In this document: positions 1 through 7,038 of the stretch, one piece after another
How the letters are laid out: the number at the start of each line of letters is the position of its first letter
Position numbering within the stretch: the stretch's first letter is position 1
Origin: CAYYYP01 sp964475985
Lineage (GTDB): Bacteria > Bdellovibrionota > UBA1018 > CAYHWW01
Assembly (NCBI GenBank): GCA_964475985.1
Contig: CAYYYP010000036.1
Location: 1-36,175 of the forward strand
Direction: 5' to 3'
Length of the DNA: 36,175 nt
Notes under the pieces: model-generated
What the model saw: only the letters and a program-made list of their open reading frames with translations
The model's database searches: none
Told to the model about the DNA's origin: nothing
Made by a program: the position numbers and the translations under genes

Positions 1-119
1 AGCAGAGTTTCATCATTGAATAATAGAACGAGCGTGAAGGCCAAAAGCAGGCCCGCGACGCCAATGATGCTTCGATCGGCTCGATCTAGGTTTTTATTGA
101 TTTGAAAAAAGTTGAACAT
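1..119 (-). CDS. Small membrane protein, N-terminal part (DUF2892/YgaP-TM-like)
   Basis: This frame opens with ATG at 119 and runs off the left edge after 39 codons with no stop, so it is a partial gene. The N-terminus is MFNFFQINKNLDRADRSIIG followed by a hydrophobic helix (GVAGLLLAFTLVLLF). The pattern of Asn, Asp-Arg and a following Arg just before a glycine-rich membrane helix resembles the DUF2892 / YgaP transmembrane family of small inner-membrane proteins. The rest of the protein is outside the window, so the family call is tentative. A weak purine run (CTGGGA) precedes the start. It lies downstream of, and on the same strand as, the multicopper oxidase fragment. Confidence 0.5.
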   Translation of the reverse strand, partial: MFNFFQINKNLDRADRSIIGVAGLLLAFTLVLLFNDETL

Positions 120-133
120 TCCCAGATAACTAT

Positions 134-181
134 CGGCATTATTTATAAATGGTTGAAATTCAGCCGCTTATATAAATGCCG
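134..181. repeat. AT-rich imperfect inverted repeat
   Basis: The arm CGGCATTATTTATAA (134-148) is nearly the reverse complement of TTATATAAATGCCG (168-181), with one extra base in the left arm. It lies between the partial membrane protein and the multicopper oxidase, upstream of the former. It could be a promoter or operator, or a weak terminator for the oxidase; there is no clear T-tract. Confidence 0.4.
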
Positions 182-276
182 AAAGGGCGTACGGGGCCCG
201 CTTTAAGAGCACGTAGGAAATTAATGCCGGTATTGATTTAGAATTATTGGTTGAGGGGTCGGCAAATATTGCGGCC

Positions 277-1440
277 TTAGAACTGAAATTGCACTCCGCC
301 ACCAAAACTATCATTCGTAACCATCAATCCTACGGCCAAAGACCATGCAGGGCTATACATCAGAGAAACCTCGAATTCGGCCTCGTGTTCACCTTTTTGT
401 GCGGGCCTCCAACTGAAGTCGACGTCTGTAAAAATGTTTTTCATCCATTGAAACCTCTTCTCAAGGTCGAGCCGGAATTTTCCGCGATGGTTTACCAATA
501 AATTTGATTCAATTAAAAAGGGTAGTTTATAGCCGATGCCGGCCGTTGCGCGGTATTCGCGGCCGAATGAGGTGGCGCCGCCTATGATGTTGAAAAATTG
601 ATTGAACCACCGGCGATAAAAAAGATCTCCTTCGTAGTCCCATCGGTCTGCGAATGAAAAATTCTTTCCTACAACATTCGCAGATTCGATACGAAACTCA
701 AATTGGTTCCATGTCTGAGATGCCCTCGCGAAACCTTGAGCATGGTTTGAGGCCGCTTCAAGCATTCCATAAAAGTACCAATGATCATGCAGGTGCGGGT
801 CGTGTTTCTGCCAAAGTGCGATTTCTTTGCGAGGCGTGTAGCTTGAATACTTCACGACACGCGCCATGCCCGACTTTAAATGATAAAGATTGTGGCAGTG
901 GAGCATCCACTCACCTGGCTCGTTCGCAAAAAATTCGATAGTCCTGGTCATGTGCGGCGGCACGTCGACAGTATGTTTGAGCGGAGAATGATCACCACTC
1001 TTGTTGAGAACTCGAAAAAAATGGCCATGCAGGTGCATCGGATGGTGCATCATCGTCTGATTGACAAAAGTAAACCTAACGATATCGCCCTCGTTTATTT
1101 CGATTGTACGATCTTGATGGATGGCCTTGCCGTTGAAATGCCAGATATATCGTTCCATGTCGCCGCCCAGGGTTAACATCACATTATGGATGGTGCCTTT
1201 TTTGGAAAAATCAGTTTGTTCAAGCGCTCGAAGATCATCAACAGTTAATGTTTCTACAATTTTAGGGCCTGCGTGGCTACCGTGTACGCCTTCGGAATGC
1301 ATCGAGTTTTCGTCATGGCCACCATGGTCGCTATGGAGCGTGTGCCCGCCGTGACCACTACTATGATCCATGGTTGCGTACATGTCTGGGAATACCATTA
1401 TTGAACAAACTGAAACTATTGATTCAAAATTTGGGGTCAT
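277..1440 (-). CDS. Multicopper oxidase fragment (CopA-type C-terminal domain) joined to CopB-like barrel domain; 5'-truncated
   Basis: Periplasmic or outer-membrane copper oxidase remnant. Visible in order: a His/Met-rich linker (about residues 25-55, many HGG/DHG groups); a cupredoxin domain with copper-ligand motifs HPMHLHGH (133-140) and HCHNLYHLKSGM (181-192); and a C-terminal part (about 205-387) starting near HDPHLHDHW, β-rich and ending in Phe like an outer-membrane barrel, which resembles CopB. CopA proteins are normally about 600 residues with two more cupredoxin domains upstream. Those are missing here because the divergent hydrolase frame begins at 1370. Convincing oxidase sequence stops at about M24 (ATG at 1371); the first 23 codons up to 1440 look like read-through into foreign sequence. 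No ribosome-binding site is visible. It is probably a decayed or rearranged gene and may not be expressed. The CopB-like assignment rests on pattern only. Confidence 0.72.
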   Translation of the reverse strand: MTPNFESIVSVCSIMVFPDMYATMDHSSGHGGHTLHSDHGGHDENSMHSEGVHGSHAGPKIVETLTVDDLRALEQTDFSKKGTIHNVMLTLGGDMERYIWHFNGKAIHQDRTIEINEGDIVRFTFVNQTMMHHPMHLHGHFFRVLNKSGDHSPLKHTVDVPPHMTRTIEFFANEPGEWMLHCHNLYHLKSGMARVVKYSSYTPRKEIALWQKHDPHLHDHWYFYGMLEAASNHAQGFARASQTWNQFEFRIESANVVGKNFSFADRWDYEGDLFYRRWFNQFFNIIGGATSFGREYRATAGIGYKLPFLIESNLLVNHRGKFRLDLEKRFQWMKNIFTDVDFSWRPAQKGEHEAEFEVSLMYSPAWSLAVGLMVTNDSFGGGVQFQF

Positions 1441-2527
1441 CCGACAAGAGATGATCGTTCAAGTGGGCGAGCATGCCGTGAATCGATTTGGGATCAGTCG
1501 GATCATCCCGATGAATTCAGCTCCTAGCAAAGGCCCAGTCATACTAGTTCCTGGTGAAAATACGAACTTTGGAAGCATGGATATAGAAGATGGGCAACCA
1601 GGATTCGCTACGCAATTGGCAATCGATGGATTTGATGTGTATGGTTATTCTCCGCGTACCACGGAAATGTCAAAATACTATCCTGGAAGATCGCAGTCGT
1701 ACCCCAGGCACTATGAAGATGGTCTCCTCATAAGGACGTGGGGAGCAGAAACTTATGCTTCTGATGTCAATTATATCCAATCGATTACGACCGCTCGATA
1801 TCCCGGAAAGAAACCTGTGATTGGAGGATTTTCTTTTGGCGGGTTTCTTGCCATTGCGACAGTTAACGTAAATCCAGAAGGGTTTGCCGGCATTCTCCTC
1901 ATTGACGGTATGTTTATCAGCAATGATCCCGATATTTCCCAATCCCGAATTTCTGATCGGAGTCACGAGCCGTACCAGCCTTATGATGATAGCGTGGGTC
2001 CGAATTTCAAACAAATGTATCAATATGCAGCGGATCAGCCGTCAGACCTCAGTCCTTATGATGGACGAACCCCTAATCTTCAATTTCTCATGAAATATTC
2101 CACTGCGGAACATGGACTTACTTCGGAGCCTACTCCGCGATTTGTTCATACTTCAGGAACTGCGGAAGGGTTTGATTTCTTTTCTATGAAACTCCTCGGC
2201 AAACTTGTTGAAAGTATCAACTACTACGAATCTAGCTCGTTTACGCAAGATGCAATTTGCACGTGGACGAACGATCCTAATCGAGTTGCAAAATTCTCTG
2301 GAAATTTGCAACGGTTCCGGGGTTCGATTTTTTTAGCTAAGGCTGGCAAAGGTGTTGGGCACTATATCGATCACACACTTTCGTTTTTTCACAATGTGCC
2401 GACTACTAGCATCTTCAACTCGAATTATGGACATTTCGATTTTTTTGGAAGCGATCGCTTGGATGCGCTCGTACGTCCTGCTGAGGCTTGGATGGAACAA
2501 TTAATTCTAAAAGAGGACGCGCCTTAA
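1370..2527 (+). CDS. Alpha/beta hydrolase fold protein, possibly 5'-truncated
   Basis: Predicted serine hydrolase of the alpha/beta fold. The nucleophile elbow GFSFGG (residues 153-158, Ser155) follows a β-strand, the oxyanion region PVILVPGEN (about 56-64) sits where expected, and a C-terminal His (NYGHFDFF, His355) is a good catalytic candidate; the acid is not obvious. The start is unclear. ATGs occur at 1370, 1382 and 1451, none with a good Shine-Dalgarno, and no signal peptide is visible. Protein-like sequence begins around IDSKFGVIRQE (from about 1425). The start overlaps the divergent multicopper oxidase frame by about 70 bases, which is not a normal arrangement and suggests a rearrangement joined two genes and removed both 5' ends. 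Substrate is unknown. Confidence 0.75.
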   Translation: MVAYMSGNTIIEQTETIDSKFGVIRQEMIVQVGEHAVNRFGISRIIPMNSAPSKGPVILVPGENTNFGSMDIEDGQPGFATQLAIDGFDVYGYSPRTTEMSKYYPGRSQSYPRHYEDGLLIRTWGAETYASDVNYIQSITTARYPGKKPVIGGFSFGGFLAIATVNVNPEGFAGILLIDGMFISNDPDISQSRISDRSHEPYQPYDDSVGPNFKQMYQYAADQPSDLSPYDGRTPNLQFLMKYSTAEHGLTSEPTPRFVHTSGTAEGFDFFSMKLLGKLVESINYYESSSFTQDAICTWTNDPNRVAKFSGNLQRFRGSIFLAKAGKGVGHYIDHTLSFFHNVPTTSIFNSNYGHFDFFGSDRLDALVRPAEAWMEQLILKEDAP

Positions 2528-2844
2528 AGCGAAAAGACAAAGGATGCTGAGATCAAATCACTACCTTTCGAGGCCGTGAGCGCTCGCTGAGGATCAGGGC
2601 AAAGTGGACGCTTCGGGCCGGACATAAACCCCATGAGGCGCCTTGGTGAGTTCGTCATTAAAGGCTCATTCTAAATGCCACTCAAGCCCTCGTAATTCCG
2701 AGCAAGTATTAGTTAAGTGTATTTTTTGAGCCTCTCGGTGGCAGTCGTTGGAATAAGGCGTGGACAAAGGCCCAGCGGGTGAGGCGCGGTTTAGAAGCAA
2801 TGGATTATATAGACACCCATGGTGTTCGAATTTAATATGCCCTC
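2528..2844. other. Gene-free stretch between hydrolase and first acetyltransferase
   Basis: No open frame of useful length, tRNA or clear terminator is seen. It contains a short GAGCGCTC palindrome near 2577 and an AT-rich TTATATAGA near 2805 that might be a -10 region for the downstream acetyltransferase. I see nothing else supportable. Confidence 0.4.
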
Positions 2845-3369
2845 ATGGTCAGGCTCCAGATCCCCTGCGAAGAATTATTGCCATCCTATCTCGAGTTCAT
2901 CGATGAGATGAGGGCGCTCGGAGAAAAAATCTGGGATGGATTCATCCCAAGAGAAGGTGAGTCCGAGCTGGAATTCGTACTGCGCCTCGTTCGAGCGGCA
3001 ACCGCCCCAGAGCAGCCAAAGGTCGCTGAAACGACTTATTGGGCTTGCGTGGGAGATCGAGTGGTTGGCCGTATCGCTCTGCGGCACCAGCTAAATGACG
3101 ATCTGAAGGAGTTTGGTGGACACGTCGGGTATGAAGTAAGGCCTTCCTTTCGCAATCAGGGCGCGGCAAAAGAAATGCTGAAACAACTTCTGCAAACGCC
3201 GAAAGCGAGGGAAGTCGGAAGGCTGCTTTTCACTTGTGCGCCTGACAACATCGCTTCGAACAAGACCATCATTGCTAACGGTGGCATTCTTGCCAAGACC
3301 GCATATGTGCAAAAGTGGCAGAGGGATACAAACTACTACTGGATCGATGTTCGAGCGGGCTTAGTTTGA
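2845..3369 (+). CDS. GNAT-family N-acetyltransferase
   Basis: Cytoplasmic acetyl-CoA-dependent transferase with unknown acceptor. The typical GNAT core is visible: a strand with WACVGDRVVGRIALRH (about residues 67-82), then motif A as GYEVRPSFRNQGAAKEML (R-x-x-G/N-x-G-A, the acetyl-CoA pyrophosphate loop), then a C-terminal part with NKTIIANGG, the usual N-x-x-x-x-x-x-x-G helix. Length (174 aa) is typical. There is no Shine-Dalgarno before ATG 2845; a TTTAAT at 2831-2836 lies only 8 bases upstream, so a leaderless message is possible but the -35 is poor. The next gene is a second GNAT on the same strand, 32 bases downstream, from a different subfamily. Confidence 0.85.
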   Translation: MVRLQIPCEELLPSYLEFIDEMRALGEKIWDGFIPREGESELEFVLRLVRAATAPEQPKVAETTYWACVGDRVVGRIALRHQLNDDLKEFGGHVGYEVRPSFRNQGAAKEMLKQLLQTPKAREVGRLLFTCAPDNIASNKTIIANGGILAKTAYVQKWQRDTNYYWIDVRAGLV

Positions 3370-3395
3370 TGAGCGCCAAAATTTCCTGATATGAT
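3366..3395 (+). promoter_or_regulatory. Sigma-70-like promoter for the second GNAT, predicted leaderless
   Basis: TTGATG (3366-3371, overlapping the stop of the previous gene), an 18-base spacer and TATGAT (3390-3395). Six bases separate the -10 from the ATG at 3402, placing the predicted +1 on the start codon. There is no Shine-Dalgarno between. Prediction from consensus only. Confidence 0.5.
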
Positions 3396-3401
3396 TCATT
3401 T

Positions 3402-3914
3402 ATGAACGAAATATTTTTCACAAAGCTATCTCCTGATGATGCCGCGGGCGCACACTTGTTGTGGTCCGATGAGACAGCCGCGTTATTTACGAATTTTCCC
3501 TATCTCCCGACAATAGATGAATGCCGTGAGCGAGTGTCAAAAATGTTGGCTTTTTACGGTCAGAACCATGATCACTTCGGACCGTATGTGATCCGCGATA
3601 AAGCCGGAGAATTTCTTGGCCTTACTGGCGGCGACGCTAATAAAGTAGACGTGGGTGCCTATGAGATTTGGTACTTTGTACGTCGGGATATGTGGGGCAA
3701 GAAAGTTGCTACAAGAGCTGTTGAGCATCTGTTGACGCTCATGAAAGAGTCTGGTCGTGTTCGCACGATCAAGGCCGAAGCAGTGGTAGACAACAAGCCA
3801 AGTTGGCTATTTCTTGAGAAGCTTGGCTTTAATAGAACAGAACTTCTACCCGATGCTCATAAGAAAAATGGTCGCACTTGGAATCGCTATCTCTACTCAA
3901 TGACGGTCAAATAG
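3402..3914 (+). CDS. GNAT-family N-acetyltransferase (RimJ/RimL-like)
   Basis: Acetyltransferase of the Acetyltransf_3 / RimJ-RimL type. Visible: a long N-terminal region with TNFPYLPTIDECRER, a central strand VDVGAYEIWYFVRRDMWGKK (acetyl-CoA-binding motif; W-G-K-K takes the place of the usual W-G-x-G), a helix VATRAVEHLL, then VDNKPSWLFLEKLGF, the classic N-x-x-S-x-x-x-x-E-K-L-G-F signature. Full length at 170 aa. RimJ/RimL relatives acetylate ribosomal protein N-termini, but many members modify other substrates, so the acceptor is not assigned. It follows another GNAT closely but appears to have its own promoter. Confidence 0.85.
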   Translation: MNEIFFTKLSPDDAAGAHLLWSDETAALFTNFPYLPTIDECRERVSKMLAFYGQNHDHFGPYVIRDKAGEFLGLTGGDANKVDVGAYEIWYFVRRDMWGKKVATRAVEHLLTLMKESGRVRTIKAEAVVDNKPSWLFLEKLGFNRTELLPDAHKKNGRTWNRYLYSMTVK

Positions 3915-3929
3915 CGCCTGATTTTTGGT

Positions 3930-3989
3930 ATTGGCCCAATCGCCGAGGAATACTGGAATTTAACTCCCCTCCTCAGCTATTGGGCCAAT
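3930..3989. repeat. Pair of ATTGGNCCAAT palindromes forming a larger inverted repeat
   Basis: ATTGGCCCAAT (3930-3940) and ATTGGGCCAAT (3979-3989) are each near-perfect palindromes, with centres 49 bp apart. With their inner flanks they form 19-base arms (3930-3948 and 3971-3989) with only two mismatches around a 22-base loop. It sits between two convergent genes, next to the 3' end of a serine recombinase. It could be a recombination or resolution site, a protein-binding site, or a transcription stop without a clear T-run. Confidence 0.6.
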
Positions 3990-3993
3990 TTTC

Positions 3994-4734
3994 TCAACGG
4001 TAGAATTCTAATTCGACAACTGGTTCCTCCAACGATAAAGTAATGCCAGGTTCCGAATGGTCCATGCCTGAGTTGGGATTAGCGTTCTTTGACAATTTTT
4101 CGTTTGCGTGTGCTGCCATTTCATCAGCTATTGTGCGATTTTGTTTTGCTAGTTCTTCTCTCCATTGGGCTAGCTCGACCCCGATCGCGCCCTCGGAGAC
4201 GTTGGTTATTTTAGCGATAGCACTATAACTGAGTCCAGAACGCCTAAGGGTTCGAATCAGTTCACTGGGCCTACTTTTCTTGCGCCCAATATGGATGCCT
4301 TTTGCCTTCGCGTTTTTGAGGCCGTTCTTGACCCGTTCAATAATTAATTCTCGTTCGAGGGTTGCAATGGCCGCAATAACTGTAAAAAAGGCCCTTCCCA
4401 TCGGAGAATTTGTTTCAATCCTCTCCGTAACAGAGACAAATTCTACGTCGTGTTTTTTCATCTCTTCCAGAGCGGAAAGAAGATGAGTGGTTGATCTGGC
4501 AAAACGACTGAAGCTGTATACAATAACTGTTGATATTTCTTTGTTCCTAACCGCTCCCATCATCCGATCAAGTGAGGGACGGGAAACCGTGGCGCCGCTG
4601 ATATTTTCATCGGTGAAGAGCTCGTAGTTTACGATCTTGTTTTGTTCGCAGTACTCTTTAAGGGCGCGTACTTGGGCTTCAAGGCCCGTTTTTTGGTCAG
4701 ACGTTGAGACTCTGGCATAAATAGCTGATTTCAT
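3994..4734 (-). CDS. Serine recombinase (resolvase/invertase family)
   Basis: Site-specific recombinase that cuts DNA through a serine. The resolvase domain (about 1-140) has IYARVSTSDQ with the nucleophile Ser10 and Arg8, TDENISGATVSRPSLDRMM, and the catalytic Arg pair in YSFSRFARS (residues 73-81, R77 and R80), followed by the long E helix with FFTVIAAIATLERELI. A helix-turn-helix follows at about 156-190 (SRPSELIRTLRRSGLSYSAI). The 55-residue tail beyond the HTH is longer than in Tn3-type resolvases. The gene lies 34 bp after the 74-aa gene on the same strand, so the two are probably co-transcribed. No Shine-Dalgarno is seen. Flanking palindromes are candidate targets. Whether it acts as resolvase, invertase or small transposase is not decidable from sequence alone. 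Confidence 0.9.
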   Translation of the reverse strand: MKSAIYARVSTSDQKTGLEAQVRALKEYCEQNKIVNYELFTDENISGATVSRPSLDRMMGAVRNKEISTVIVYSFSRFARSTTHLLSALEEMKKHDVEFVSVTERIETNSPMGRAFFTVIAAIATLERELIIERVKNGLKNAKAKGIHIGRKKSRPSELIRTLRRSGLSYSAIAKITNVSEGAIGVELAQWREELAKQNRTIADEMAAHANEKLSKNANPNSGMDHSEPGITLSLEEPVVELEFYR

Positions 4735-4768
4735 TAGTAAATTTGTCTTTTTTTATTTGATCATATTT

Positions 4769-4993
4769 TTAAAAGTGCTCGATTCGTTTTTTTGCCTGCT
4801 CAGCTCGCTTCTTATTAGCGCCATGTGATTTGCTGGCAGGATAAAAGAATGGCGTGGATTTCCACCCTTTCAAGGATTCTATTGCTTGGTTTCGGGCAAA
4901 CTTTCGCAGGTCGTCATATCGTCCCACTGAAATCGCCAACCCAATCACGACCAAAAGTCCTTTTACCAATCCGGTGATATCCGTTGCTTTCAT
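4769..4993 (-). CDS. Small membrane-associated protein upstream of the recombinase
   Basis: I do not recognise this 74-residue protein. The chosen start (ATG at 4993) has a strong Shine-Dalgarno, AAAGGAG, eight bases upstream; the longer frame up to 5071 lacks one. Visible are a hydrophobic helix near the N-terminus (GLVKGLLVVIGLAISVG, residues about 8-24), an amphipathic middle (YDDLRKFARNQAIESLKGW) and a Lys/Arg-rich tail ending RAEQAKKRIEHF. It is probably anchored in the inner membrane by one helix. Its position just before the recombinase suggests an operon, perhaps a mobile-element accessory protein; no function is claimed. Confidence 0.65.
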   Translation of the reverse strand: MKATDITGLVKGLLVVIGLAISVGRYDDLRKFARNQAIESLKGWKSTPFFYPASKSHGANKKRAEQAKKRIEHF

Positions 4994-5007
4994 GTCAAAG
5001 CTCCTTT

Positions 5008-5024
5008 GTTTGAAAAAATCAAAC
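5008..5024. promoter_or_regulatory. Perfect 6-bp inverted repeat just upstream of the 74-aa gene
   Basis: GTTTGA (5008-5013) and TCAAAC (5019-5024) flank AAAAA. It directly abuts the Shine-Dalgarno of the gene starting at 4993, so it could be an operator or an RNA hairpin affecting ribosome access. Confidence 0.35.
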
Positions 5025-5050
5025 CGGCCTTTGAAACTTGAATAACGAAG

Positions 5051-5095
5051 TAGCCGTGCAACCAGTTGCAACCACCTAACGTGGTTTTCTGGCTA
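5051..5095. repeat. Stem-loop with tandem TGCAACCA repeats
   Basis: TAGCC (5051-5055) pairs with GGCTA (5091-5095), and inside it AACCAC pairs with GTGGTT around CTAAC (5070-5086). The left side carries two near-copies, GTGCAACCA and TTGCAACCA. It is upstream of the recombinase operon and could be a recombinase site or a 5'-leader structure. Confidence 0.4.
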
Positions 5096-5202
5096 TCTCA
5101 GTGGATTTCAGTAGAAGTCGCGGCAATGGCAATTTGTTGATATTGTTTAGTTTCTCAATTTTCTTCGATAGTTAGGAAAGTAATGTACAAAACCCACTCT
5201 CT

Positions 5203-5335
5203 CCTCCACCCTTCCTGGGTGGAGGGTGTGCTGTTGCACACTCGCGGTTCTCGAGCCTTCACGGCCTCGAACTCTCCTCCATTCACCGCTTAGGTGAATA
5301 GAATCTATAAATATCCAAAACGCGAATGCGTTTTG
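5203..5335. other. Cluster of five tandem hairpins, candidate structured RNA or recombination site
   Basis: Five hairpins in 133 bases: arms CCTCCACCC/GGGTGGAGG (5203-5225, 9 bp, 5-base loop); GTGTGC/GCACAC (5226-5241, directly abutting); GTT-CGAG/CTCGAAC with a two-base bulge (5247-5272); ATTCACC/GGTGAAT (5281-5299); CAAAACGC/GCGTTTTG (5316-5335). A sixth weak stem, AGCGC/GCGCT, lies at 5383-5399. The region from 4994 to 5406 has no credible protein gene. It is not a tRNA: there is no acceptor stem or cloverleaf. The strand of any transcript is unknown. It may be a small RNA, a folded recombination site or a palindrome-rich repeat element. Confidence 0.5.
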
Positions 5336-5406
5336 CTCCACAGATAGGCGAATCGAATGGAAGTGGTTTGTAGTATCGCGCAAGCGCCAGATAAGCGCTG
5401 TCCAGT

Positions 5407-6813
5407 TTAAGGCAAATACCTGACGTAGGCCCGTCGTCCGTCAGAAATCACCCTAAGGCGGATCGTGGCGGGAATCTGAGTTTTCTTAGTCACTTCGTAC
5501 ATGAGATCGGCAACTTCTTCGGGCACGATGCTGTCCAATTGAATGCCGATGGAAACCGGGGCATCGAAGAGGGCAGACTTTGAGCCATGGCCAGGATCGG
5601 CAATGGCGAATAGTTTCTGACCCATGAAGGTTACCTTGCGGCGACGATTCATGAGGCTAGAAAATGTACCCATGTAGTGAAAATCGAAAGACGCATCTTC
5701 ATCCCGCAGTTCGTAATTTCGGTAAAATCCGGCGGTCTTCACAATCACACCTTCCGGCGGTGTGGCACCTCTCACTAAATCAGCTTGAATCTCTCCTTGT
5801 TCAGGCGGTCTTGTCAGTTCAAAGGTTGCAGGCTCGAAATCCCGCACGCGATGATACTGCAAAAAATAATTTTGACCGCTCTCAATCGTCTGAAACTCAA
5901 CCATGGGGCAATGGCGAGGGTCGAATCGATCCAGTCTTCTGATCTTTTCGTAGAACGCTCTGATGGATCCCAGGATTTGTTTCATGTCATCGGGCATTTT
6001 CATCCCAAGCTCAGATACCACTTGGCCATTCTCAATGATGGAGTAGTTTAGAAACAAGGAGACGCCGTCGCTCTCGCCCCGAGCGGTGAAGAGGTGGTAG
6101 CGTCCGGCGATGCTGCTGTCAGCGATGATGGAACGGTTAAATCCGGGCAGAAGCTCCCAGTAAGAGTAAGAGATTTCATCCCTGAATTCATCAACATCAA
6201 TCCCCAATAATCGGGTGAAGTTATCAATTGAACGCCGCGACAGCCGCGTGAGATCCCTTTCGACACAGGCCTGACAAAACGAGGGAATATTTTTTTTCAT
6301 TACGCCATGGATATTGACTGAGGAGGCTGGATCGATCCAGTGACGCGCAAGAATGGCCGGAAGTTTCGTCTGTGGAAGCGTAGGTTCATCCCAGTTGATG
6401 GGTTTGGCGTTGGATGCTCGTAATTTTTTTGCTCGCTCTAAATGCGTGGCTTTCACGGGAAAACTATCCAAAAGACCTGAAGCGCCAAAATACTCCTGGG
6501 GGTGTTCACTTCTAATGATGAAGGGCACGCCCGAACCAATGGCTTCATTCAAAGATCGAAACCGCCGTGGAACAATGACCCCTTGTCTGGAAACATAATC
6601 CGCGATTTGACTCTTGGGTTGACGCGCAGGATGCACCAGGTAGTAATCTCTGGCCGCCTGTAGCGCGAGGCCGTGACCTAAAGTTTCTACGAGATTTCGG
6701 GCGCATCTAGTGGAAGACGGAGTGTGATCACGTTTGGCCGCGTATGCTGGTACGCCGTGAAAAAGAGTGCAAACGAAGATGGCGAAAATAACGGCAAAGC
6801 TTTGAGCACTCAT
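5407..6813 (-). CDS. Exported protein with faint PEP-synthase/PPDK-like (ATP-grasp) motifs
   Basis: A 468-residue protein with a signal peptide (hydrophobic to about residue 19, then VPAYAAKRD, likely cut after AYA), so it probably works in the periplasm or outside. Two regions recall pyruvate-phosphate dikinase/PEP synthase: PFIIRSEHPQEYFGASGL (about 97-114; these enzymes have RSSA...SFAG) and VEFQTIESGQNYFLQYHR (about 303-320; the usual end of the ATP-grasp domain is D-G-x-x-x-L-Q-x-R), followed by RGATPPEGVIVK, like the start of the swivelling domain. The resemblance is from pattern only; the catalytic His domain is absent. An exported ATP-grasp relative would have no obvious ATP supply, so it may be a binding protein. 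The upstream neighbour diverges; no operon. Confidence 0.7.
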   Translation of the reverse strand: MSAQSFAVIFAIFVCTLFHGVPAYAAKRDHTPSSTRCARNLVETLGHGLALQAARDYYLVHPARQPKSQIADYVSRQGVIVPRRFRSLNEAIGSGVPFIIRSEHPQEYFGASGLLDSFPVKATHLERAKKLRASNAKPINWDEPTLPQTKLPAILARHWIDPASSVNIHGVMKKNIPSFCQACVERDLTRLSRRSIDNFTRLLGIDVDEFRDEISYSYWELLPGFNRSIIADSSIAGRYHLFTARGESDGVSLFLNYSIIENGQVVSELGMKMPDDMKQILGSIRAFYEKIRRLDRFDPRHCPMVEFQTIESGQNYFLQYHRVRDFEPATFELTRPPEQGEIQADLVRGATPPEGVIVKTAGFYRNYELRDEDASFDFHYMGTFSSLMNRRRKVTFMGQKLFAIADPGHGSKSALFDAPVSIGIQLDSIVPEEVADLMYEVTKKTQIPATIRLRVISDGRRAYVRYLP

Positions 6814-7038
6814 ACGCCACGCCTATAACATAAACGGAACCTGTTTTAAAAATCCTTCGGTGCCGTTCTGAACACGGCGAACCCTCATTTTGGCAAAAAT
6901 AAAGCCCTTTCAGACTGGCGTTCCAGGCAGAAACCCATTTTCTGCAACTCTCCCGCCCGTAAATTGATGTCAAATTTAACATTTACTTTAACCGGCCCCT
7001 GGTAGATAGAATTCGCATTGATTCCAGGAGATTTCCAA

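Noticed and set aside
5051..5095. CRISPR-like repeat
   Set aside because: Only two near-copies of a 9-base word and no spacers. It is a single stem-loop.
5203..5299. tRNA-like look (GGTTC/CGAAC arms) in the hairpin cluster
   Set aside because: No 7-bp acceptor stem, anticodon arm or CCA context can be drawn. The stems are arranged in series, not as a cloverleaf.
5147..5383. 78-aa minus-strand frame over the hairpin cluster
   Set aside because: The frame runs through a series of hairpins, has no ribosome-binding site and shows odd repeated Arg/Gly-rich content. It is better explained by the palindromic DNA.
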